From contig USOF01000070.1 of the NCBI GenBank assembly GCA_900556285.1, forward strand, positions 1-6,546: a DNA stretch of 6,546 bases, written 5' to 3'. The notes under the pieces are model-generated. The model made no database searches, was not told where the DNA came from, and saw nothing but the letters and a program-made list of their open reading frames with translations. The DNA comes from an uncultured Collinsella sp. (GTDB lineage: Bacteria; Actinomycetota; Coriobacteriia; Coriobacteriales; Coriobacteriaceae). Of this stretch, positions 1 to 5,219 are shown one piece after another. The stretch's first letter is position 1. Each line of letters opens with the position of its first letter. A program made the translations under genes and the position numbers.

Positions 1-48
1 CGAGATGCTCAGGAGTCTCGTGGGCTCGGAGATGTGTATAAGAGACAG
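1..48 (+). other. Illumina Nextera adapter left on contig end (non-genomic)
   Basis: Bases 1-6 (CGAGAT) match the end of the P7 oligo. Bases 7-14 (GCTCAGGA) match a Nextera i7 index, the reverse complement of TCCTGAGC (N704). Bases 15-48 match the Nextera read-2 adapter, whose last 19 bases (30-48, AGATGTGTATAAGAGACAG) are the Tn5 mosaic end. The order P7 tail, index, adapter, mosaic end is exactly that of a tagmentation library molecule and does not occur in a natural transposon. Coding sequence of ddl begins directly after it at base 49. The adapter comparison is from memory of the published oligo sequences. Confidence 0.97.
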
Positions 49-210
49 AGTGAGGACGGCCCCGTTATCCTCGAGACCAATACCATTCCCGGCATGACCG
101 ATACGTCGCTGTATCCGGATGAGATCCGCCACACCGACGACATGACGTTCCCGCAGGTCTGTGACAGCCTGATCCGTATGGGCCTTCGTCGAGCGGGCAT
201 TGCATGCTAA
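49..210 (+). CDS. ddl: D-alanine--D-alanine ligase, C-terminal fragment (5' end missing)
   Basis: The gene product is a cytoplasmic ATP-grasp enzyme that joins two D-alanines for the peptidoglycan precursor. Only the last 53 codons plus TAA are present, because the contig begins inside the gene at the adapter junction; this is an assembly truncation, not a pseudogene. The fragment opens SEDGPVILETNTIPGMTDTS. It contains the family's E-x-N magnesium-binding pair (Glu and Asn of ETN, codons at 73 and 79), followed by the conserved PGMT and a SLYP segment matching the SL-P of known Ddl proteins. A short helical tail ends RRAGIAC. The stop codon lies inside the start region of the downstream exonuclease-helicase (ATGCTAA overlap), suggesting one transcript and coupled translation. 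The fragment is too short to exclude a Ddl-like vancomycin-type ligase, but the sequence reads as an ordinary Ddl. Confidence 0.88.
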   Translation, partial: SEDGPVILETNTIPGMTDTSLYPDEIRHTDDMTFPQVCDSLIRMGLRRAGIAC

Positions 211-3098
211 TCGAGGACGCGGTTTCGTCAGGAACGCCGCAGTTTGTCATCGACTCCTATGCCACGCTTGCCGAACGCGCCAAAACGCAGTCCTTCGGCC
301 TTATCGAGGAAGATGTGATTGTCCTCGATACCGAGACCACAGGTCTTTCGGTGCAGGACAACGAGCTGATCGAGATCTCGGCGGCCCGTCTTTCGGGCCG
401 CGAGATCGTCGACCGCTTCGATACCTTCGTGCATCCCAAGCAGCTGATTCCCGCCGAGATTACCGAGCTCACGAGCATTACAAATGCCGATGTGGCAGAT
501 GCCCCGTCGGCCGTTGAGGCCGTCGCCGCTCTCGCCGATTTTGTCGGTGGTTGCCCGGTAATCGCACATAACGCCACGTTCGACCGCTCGTTTATCGAGT
601 CGGTCAAAGGCGGCGTCAACGTGAGCGATATTTGGATCGATTCGCTGGCGCTGTCGCGCATCGCGCTTCCGCGCCTGGCCTCGCACAAGCTGTCTTTTAT
701 GGCCGATCTGTTTGGCTGTGACTCGGTATCACACCGTGCCAATGCCGACGTCGACGCCCTGTGTGGCGTATGGTGCGTGTTGCTCGTGGCACTCACCGAC
801 TTGCCCCAGGGCCTCATGGCGCGCCTAGCCGACATGCATCCGGACGTGCCTTGGTCCTATCGTCCAATCTTCTCATTCTTGGCGGGGCAGAACCCTGGTT
901 CTATCTTCTCTCTCAGCGCCGCTCGTGCTGACGTTCTCAAGGCCGATCGCGCCGACGATCGGGTGGACGCCGACGAACTGCCGGTACTCAAGATGCCGAG
1001 TCGTGAGGAGATTGAGGCAGACTATGCGCCAGGTGGCCTGGTCAATCGCATGTATCCCACCTACGAGCCGCGTGATGAGCAGATCGCGATGGCGCTCGAG
1101 GTCCGCGATGCGCTGGTCACGGGCACTCATCGTGTAATTGAGGCGGGCACGGGCGTCGGCAAATCGATGGCCTATCTGGTGCCTTTTGCCGAGGCAGCAC
1201 GCCGTAACAACATCACGGTTGGTATTGCGACCAAATCGAACAATCTTGCCGACCAGCTCATGTACCATGAGCTGCCAAAACTTGCCGAGCAACTGGACGG
1301 TGGCCTGTCATTTTGCGCTCTCAAGGGCTATGACCACTATCCGTGCCTGCGCAAGCTTGAGCGCATGAGCCGCGGCCAGGTCGAGATTACCACCAAGCGC
1401 GATCCGGCGGACACGCTCACGGCGGTCGCGGTCATTATGGCGTACGTCTGCCAATCAGCCGATGGCGACCTCGACTCGCTCGGCATTCGGTGGCGCAGCG
1501 TCAACCGCCCCGACTTTACGACGGCCTCGCGCGAGTGTGCTCGTCGCCTCTGCCCGTTTTTCCCTGATAAATGTTTGGTCCACGGCGCTCGCCGTCGTGC
1601 AGCGCATGCCGACGTGGTGGTCACCAACCATTCCCTGCTGTTCCGCAATGTCGCGGCCGAGGGCAGGATTTTACCTCCGATTCGTCATTGGGTAATCGAC
1701 GAGGCCCATTCCATCGAGCGCGAGGCGCGCCGTCAGTGGGCGCGCGTGGTGTCGGCGGACGAATCACGCGTTCTGTTTGAGCGCCTGGGTGGCTCGAGCA
1801 CCGGTGCGCTAAGCCAGGTTTCCCGTGATTTGGCAACCTCCGAGGGCTCTACGCTCTATCTGGGCCTTACTGCCAAGGCGACGTCGACGGTTGCGCGCGC
1901 GAGCATGGCAATCGCCGACGTGTTCGATGGCGTTCGCGAGCTCGGCCGCCGTGCCCGTGGGGGTTATGACAATGCCAATCTATGGATTGGCCCCGAGCTG
2001 CGCGAATCTGACGACTGGCATGATTTCTTACCGTCGGCCTACGCTGCCATCGACGTATTGGAACAGGCTGACAAGAGCGTCGACGCGCTGGTGCAGGCTG
2101 TCGCCGCCGACAAGCCCGAGGTTGTTGTCGACCTGGGCGATATCTCGCGCCGCCTGCACGAGCTGGCCGAGAACCTCAAACTCATCATCGACGGCACCGA
2201 TGAACACTACGTGTATTCGCTGAAGGTCAATCGCAGGTTGCGTGCCGGCGGAGAGTCAATGACCGCAGAGCGCATCGACATTGGCGAGGCCTTGGCAACC
2301 GAGTGGCTGCCCGAGGTTCACACGGCTATCTTTGCCTCGGCGACCATGACGGTGTCCAAAAGCTTTGAACACTTTAACCACGCGGTCGGCCTCGATCGCA
2401 TCGGTGCTTCGACATCCTCATCGCTGCACTTGGACTCGAGCTACGACTTCGATTCGAACATGGCTGTAGTCGTTGCGGGCGATATCCCCGATCCGCGCGA
2501 TCGCGAGAGCTATCTTACGGCGCTCGAGCGCGTGCTGGTCGACGCCCATCTTGCCATGGGCGGATCGGTGCTCACACTGTTCACCAATCGGCGCGACATG
2601 GAAGACCTGTACGCCCGCGTTGAGCCCAAGATGGCCCGTGCGGGTCTGGAGCTCAACTGCCAGCAGCGCAACTCATCTCCTCGTCGCCTGCGCGATCGGT
2701 TTATCAACGAGCCGACTTCATCGCTTTTTGCGCTTAAGGCCTTCTGGGAGGGGTTCGACGCCAGCGGCGAGACGCTGCGCTGCGTCATCATTCCCAAGCT
2801 GCCGTTCTCGAGTCCCACGGACCCGCTCTCGTGCGAGCGCAACCTGCGCGAAGACCGCGCTTGGGCGCGCTATTCGCTGCCCGAGGCGGTGCTCGAGGTC
2901 AAGCAGGCGGCCGGCCGCCTTATCCGCTCGTCGACCGATTGCGGCGTGCTGATTCTGGCCGACCCGCGCCTGGTGACGAAGGGCTACGGAAAGAAGTTCT
3001 TAACGTCGCTGCCCACGAGCTCCTACCAGCGCATCGAATCGGCGCAGATCGGGCACTATCTGCAACTGTGGCGCGCACGCCACGAGCGGCGGCGCTAA
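204..3098 (+). CDS. dinG: DnaQ-type exonuclease fused to DinG/XPD-family Fe-S helicase
   Basis: A 964-residue protein predicted to combine a 3'-5' exonuclease with an SF2 5'-3' DNA helicase acting on damaged or R-loop/fork DNA. Exonuclease (about 35-200): D42-x-E44 (LDTETTG), H122-N-x-x-F-D127, and H177-R-A-N-A-D182, so all three DEDDh motifs are complete. Helicase (about 280-950): R290/Q293 of the Q-like motif, Walker A GTGVGKS (315-321), Walker B DEAH (499-502), SAT (712-714), FWEGFD (847-852) and motif VI QAAGRLIR (901-908). Cysteines C381, C445, C450 and C457 sit where XPD/DinG proteins bind a 4Fe-4S cluster. The region around 510-690 would be the Arch domain. ATG 204 overlaps the ddl stop by 7 bases, has only a weak GAG-rich ribosome site and probably depends on coupling; no earlier in-frame start was seen. 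The length resembles Firmicutes exonuclease-DinG fusions. The symbol follows family usage, and function is not proven. Confidence 0.93.
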   Translation: MLIEDAVSSGTPQFVIDSYATLAERAKTQSFGLIEEDVIVLDTETTGLSVQDNELIEISAARLSGREIVDRFDTFVHPKQLIPAEITELTSITNADVADAPSAVEAVAALADFVGGCPVIAHNATFDRSFIESVKGGVNVSDIWIDSLALSRIALPRLASHKLSFMADLFGCDSVSHRANADVDALCGVWCVLLVALTDLPQGLMARLADMHPDVPWSYRPIFSFLAGQNPGSIFSLSAARADVLKADRADDRVDADELPVLKMPSREEIEADYAPGGLVNRMYPTYEPRDEQIAMALEVRDALVTGTHRVIEAGTGVGKSMAYLVPFAEAARRNNITVGIATKSNNLADQLMYHELPKLAEQLDGGLSFCALKGYDHYPCLRKLERMSRGQVEITTKRDPADTLTAVAVIMAYVCQSADGDLDSLGIRWRSVNRPDFTTASRECARRLCPFFPDKCLVHGARRRAAHADVVVTNHSLLFRNVAAEGRILPPIRHWVIDEAHSIEREARRQWARVVSADESRVLFERLGGSSTGALSQVSRDLATSEGSTLYLGLTAKATSTVARASMAIADVFDGVRELGRRARGGYDNANLWIGPELRESDDWHDFLPSAYAAIDVLEQADKSVDALVQAVAADKPEVVVDLGDISRRLHELAENLKLIIDGTDEHYVYSLKVNRRLRAGGESMTAERIDIGEALATEWLPEVHTAIFASATMTVSKSFEHFNHAVGLDRIGASTSSSLHLDSSYDFDSNMAVVVAGDIPDPRDRESYLTALERVLVDAHLAMGGSVLTLFTNRRDMEDLYARVEPKMARAGLELNCQQRNSSPRRLRDRFINEPTSSLFALKAFWEGFDASGETLRCVIIPKLPFSSPTDPLSCERNLREDRAWARYSLPEAVLEVKQAAGRLIRSSTDCGVLILADPRLVTKGYGKKFLTSLPTSSYQRIESAQIGHYLQLWRARHERRR

Positions 3099-4012
3099 AG
3101 CGGACAGACGAGGGTTTTTGCCATATCGCACAGGCGCTTTGACAGGGCGGGGTCATCCAAGATGCGGATGGCTCCGCCCGCTGCGATTACCTGGCTCAGT
3201 AGCCAACGCTCGGAGCCGTAATGCACAGTTACCGTTGCCATGTCTGCCCCGCCGCGCTCGATTAGGGTGATGCCGGCCCAGTCCAGATGCTCCGCCATAT
3301 CGAATGGCATCAAGAGCTTTGCGCTGCGCTGCGTCCGGGCAAGGGAATCGTGGAGGGATGCGACGTCCGGTGTGTGAGGCACGACGGAGTCTTCCGTCAA
3401 GGCGAGTCCCTCGATTTTATCCATGCGATAGGTGCGCTGCTCATCGACTGTGATGTCCCAGGCAATCAGGTATGTTTGGTCGCCGTTTGCCGTAATGCGC
3501 AAGGGGTCGACCAGACGCTCGCGTGGCCGCGCATCGTCCATCGAGCGATACGAGATGCGGCAACGAACACCGTCCTGAATGGCGCAGCTCAGCTGCTGCC
3601 AGTGCGACCCGTGGTTGACGGTGTCAAAGACGCGCTGGTTATAGCCGAGCTCTTCGGGCAGAAGGGCATGTCGAATCCGAGCTGCCGTCTGCGGCTCGAT
3701 CCCCAACGATTCAAGTTCATGGTTGAGCACAGCGCCTTCGGCGGCACTCAGGCGCAGCGGTAGCACACGTCCGGCGTCACCGGTGAGGACCACACGCTCG
3801 CCGTGGCATTCGCAGATGATGCGCGCACCCGATTCTCGGTCCGCGAGCGTCGAGACGATCTCGAGAATCTCGTCGAGCGACGCCCCCGTGATGTCAAAGC
3901 GGCTGCAAATCTCGGTTCGTGTCATGCCGCCATCGCCGGCGGCGTAGAGGGCCTCCATGATGTCGATGGCGCGCGAGAGTCTCTGCTCGCTGGTGAGTTT
4001 ACGCACGGGCAT
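3095..4012 (-). CDS. WYL-domain transcriptional regulator, PafC-like
   Basis: A 305-residue protein with an N-terminal winged-helix-like region (about 5-80), a central WYL ligand-sensing domain (about 140-205) and a C-terminal WCX-type region (about 215-300). The WYL core reads DQTYLIAWD (178-186), followed by RTYRMDKI (193-200), with the conserved Arg and Asp of the family. The segment VVLTGDAGRVLPLRLSAAEG (74-93) resembles the linker of mycobacterial PafC. I place the start at ATG 4012, preceded by AAAGGA; a TTG at 4033 would add MKGRCTS. With ATG 4012 it overlaps the upstream WYL gene by 14 bases, so the two are surely co-transcribed and perhaps form a heteromer, as PafB and PafC do. Its TAG stop overlaps the convergent dinG stop by 4 bases. 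The WYL family call is firm. PafC orthology is inference from tandem arrangement and local similarity. Confidence 0.85.
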   Translation of the reverse strand: MPVRKLTSEQRLSRAIDIMEALYAAGDGGMTRTEICSRFDITGASLDEILEIVSTLADRESGARIICECHGERVVLTGDAGRVLPLRLSAAEGAVLNHELESLGIEPQTAARIRHALLPEELGYNQRVFDTVNHGSHWQQLSCAIQDGVRCRISYRSMDDARPRERLVDPLRITANGDQTYLIAWDITVDEQRTYRMDKIEGLALTEDSVVPHTPDVASLHDSLARTQRSAKLLMPFDMAEHLDWAGITLIERGGADMATVTVHYGSERWLLSQVIAAGGAIRILDDPALSKRLCDMAKTLVCPL

Positions 4013-5021
4013 GCTCGTGCACCGTCCTTTCAATGAGGCGGTTCCACGCCTGCTTGAGCGATTTGGGGGCCATGGGCCTCATGCCGTCCATGGCGTGGGC
4101 CATGCAAAATGAGGCGGCGGCTTCAAGATCGCGCACGTCAACGGTCCAGGTCCATCCCGCATCGGTGTGTGCGAGCTCACCTCGCCCGCGCGTGAGGCCG
4201 TTGATCATATCGATCTGCGTCTGAGCGGCGAACGAGAACGTGGCTGCAACGGGCGGTCGGTCGGCAAAATCGAATTCAAAGAACAGATAGTCGTTGAGAT
4301 TGAAGTCTGCAGGGATGGCGTAGGCCTTCGAAGGACGCCAAGCGCGAACGATACGGTCGCAGCGGAATGTCCTGATGTCGTCGGTGGCATTGTCGAGGCC
4401 GCAGAAGTACGCCACGCCCTCGCGCTCGAACATGCCGTAGACGCAGACGGTACGTTCTTTCTGCTCGCCGCGTCCGTTCTGATATAAAAATCGCAGCGCG
4501 CATCGCTCGGCAAAGGCGCTCCATACCGCATCGACGATGGGAGAGCGGCGGATCGGTGCTTCGTCCACCGCCGACATGCCGGTGAGGTAGGCAATTTTGG
4601 AGCGAATATCGGCAAGCGGCGCGGCAAAGGTGGAAGAGCCGGCCGCTAGCGTCTGGTCGATGGCGTTGAGTAGGATGTCGGCGTCGTCTGCGGTGATGAG
4701 GCCACCTGCTGCAAACGTGTGCTCGCGGTCGATTGTCCACGAGCTTTCCTCGGTCTCCTGCGCACCGGCGGGGCGAACTTCCTTGATTAAGATGCCACGC
4801 TCGAGCAGTTTGTCACGATCGCGCCGAAACTTGCGCTTATCCGAGTCGATGTTGCCCGAGCCATATCCCAGGTCAGAATCCAAGACGATCTGCTCGGTCG
4901 TCAGCGGTTCGGGGGAGCTGTTGAGCACAAAGAAAAGATTGAGGATGCGCTGAGCCGTTTTATCGAAACTGGGCTCCGAATTCCCCTTTTTAATTGTCGC
5001 GGTCGCGTCGCTTGCCGTCAT
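3999..5021 (-). CDS. WYL-domain transcriptional regulator, PafB-like
   Basis: A 340-residue predicted DNA-binding regulator and first gene of the minus-strand pair. The first 18 or so residues are polar and probably flexible. Residues 20-80 form a helix-turn-helix/wHTH region: FDKTAQRILNLFFVLNSS, then TTEQIV, then RKFRRDRDKLLERGI (63-77), the R-D-K-L-x-x-x-GI pattern typical of PafB-type WYL proteins. A WYL domain spans about 158-240; its core is AYFCGLD (204-210), so Tyr is kept but Trp and Leu are replaced, followed by IRTFRCDRIVRA (216-227). A WCX-like C-terminus runs from 250 to 335. The ATG at 5021 has GAGGA four bases upstream. Its end overlaps the PafC-like gene. WYL proteins sense ligands, in PafBC reportedly single-stranded nucleic acid, and control transcription. 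A role in DNA-damage response is inferred from the PafBC-like pairing, not shown. Confidence 0.87.
   Translation of the reverse strand: MTASDATATIKKGNSEPSFDKTAQRILNLFFVLNSSPEPLTTEQIVLDSDLGYGSGNIDSDKRKFRRDRDKLLERGILIKEVRPAGAQETEESSWTIDREHTFAAGGLITADDADILLNAIDQTLAAGSSTFAAPLADIRSKIAYLTGMSAVDEAPIRRSPIVDAVWSAFAERCALRFLYQNGRGEQKERTVCVYGMFEREGVAYFCGLDNATDDIRTFRCDRIVRAWRPSKAYAIPADFNLNDYLFFEFDFADRPPVAATFSFAAQTQIDMINGLTRGRGELAHTDAGWTWTVDVRDLEAAASFCMAHAMDGMRPMAPKSLKQAWNRLIERTVHEHARA
4025..4030 (-). promoter_or_regulatory. Ribosome binding site supporting the ATG 4012 start
   Basis: The minus strand reads AAAGGA here, 12 bases before the ATG at 4012. It lies inside the end of the upstream WYL gene. The competing TTG at 4033 sits just upstream of this site and has only a weak GGAA ten bases before it. 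The spacing to ATG is on the long side, so the start choice is probable, not certain. Confidence 0.45.
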
Positions 5022-5025
5022 AGAG

Positions 5026-5030
5026 TCCTC
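5026..5030 (-). promoter_or_regulatory. Ribosome binding site of the PafB-like gene
   Basis: The minus strand reads GAGGA, followed by four bases (CTCT) and the ATG at 5021. The spacing is short but the core is good. An out-of-frame ATG lies just upstream at 5034 and is not supported as a start. Confidence 0.55.
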
Positions 5031-5080
5031 GCATGAGAAGGTGGTTTGCTGCCATGATTTTAGTCCGATATGGAGATTAG

Positions 5081-5109
5081 GCTATATCCTTGTCCGCTCG
5101 AGGCGTTAA
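5081..5109 (-). promoter_or_regulatory. Candidate promoter for the WYL gene pair
   Basis: On the minus strand TTAACG (5104-5109) and TATAGC (5081-5086) are separated by exactly 17 bases, each matching four of six consensus bases of a housekeeping promoter. Transcription would start near 5074 and leave a leader of about 50 bases. An alternative -10 is TAAAAT at 5057-5062, with no clear -35. The prediction is by eye and modest. Confidence 0.3.
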
Positions 5110-5112
5110 GAT
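5090..5112 (+). promoter_or_regulatory. RecA-NDp/PafBC-like promoter element (speculative)
   Basis: The plus strand reads TTGTCCGCT, eight bases, then TAAGAT. The mycobacterial LexA-independent damage promoter recognised through PafBC is TTGTCRGTG-N8-TAnnnT. Here the first five bases, the seventh base, the spacing and the TAnnnT match; three positions of the first element do not. It points toward the M28-like gene and overlaps the candidate WYL promoter on the other strand. The consensus is recalled from the literature and comes from a distant actinobacterial class. Confidence 0.22.
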
Positions 5113-5115
5113 GGC

Positions 5116-5125
5116 CCGAATTCGG
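5116..5125. promoter_or_regulatory. Perfect 10-bp palindrome, possible operator
   Basis: CCGAATTCGG is a perfect palindrome in the divergent intergenic region. It lies just upstream of the likely -35 region for the TATACT promoter and 7 bases from the candidate -35 of the WYL promoter. A dimeric regulator bound here could affect both directions. Palindromes of this size arise by chance about once per kilobase, so the functional reading is weak. Confidence 0.25.
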
Positions 5126-5145
5126 TCGTTTGCGCTCGCTCGGGG

Positions 5146-5151
5146 TATACT
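5146..5151 (+). promoter_or_regulatory. Candidate -10 box for the M28-like gene
   Basis: TATACT, preceded by CGGGG, matches five of six bases of the sigma-70-type -10 consensus. No good -35 is seen 16-18 bases upstream; TTCGGT at 5121-5126 is the nearest and is 19 bases away. Transcription would begin near 5158, giving a leader of about 60 bases. Confidence 0.4.
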
Positions 5152-5210
5152 TTCGACTATATACGGTTCTAATGTGCATGCATTGGGCCTATTTGTCGGA
5201 TTATGGATGT

Positions 5211-5214
5211 GGAG
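5211..5214 (+). promoter_or_regulatory. Ribosome binding site that fixes the M28-like start
   Basis: GGAG lies five bases before the ATG at 5220. Two earlier ATGs at 5203 and 5207 are in other frames, so this site supports the 5220 start. Confidence 0.6.
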
Positions 5215-5219
5215 CGCAC

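Noticed and set aside
30..48. Tn5 mosaic end as evidence for a natural transposon
   Set aside because: It is preceded directly by an index and P7 tail, with no transposase or second end in the window, so it is library adapter.
9..200. Minus-strand open frame across the adapter and ddl end
   Set aside because: Its C-terminus is translated adapter (CLLYTSPSPRDS) and the rest is antisense to ddl.
257..835. 192-codon minus-strand open frame
   Set aside because: It lies opposite the exonuclease domain, which has all catalytic motifs in the sense frame. The antisense product is Ser/Arg/Thr-rich and without motifs.
3099..3119. Possible terminator: a TTTTT run shortly after the dinG stop
   Set aside because: No GC-rich inverted repeat precedes the T run, and the bases are coding for the convergent WYL gene.
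4013..4033. TTG start at 4033 for the PafC-like gene
   Set aside because: It would add seven residues, needs a rarer start codon and sits just upstream of the AAAGGA ribosome site rather than downstream of a good one. It cannot be fully excluded.
204..5021. Defence island suggested by a DinG-type helicase plus WYL regulators
   Set aside because: Both families occur in defence and type IV CRISPR loci, but there is no effector, repeat array or mobile-element gene here. The helicase is linked to ddl, and the WYL pair looks PafBC-like, so housekeeping repair is the simpler reading.
5175..5182. TGCATGCA palindrome upstream of the M28-like gene
   Set aside because: An 8-bp palindrome is expected by chance about once per 256 bases and has no flanking symmetry.
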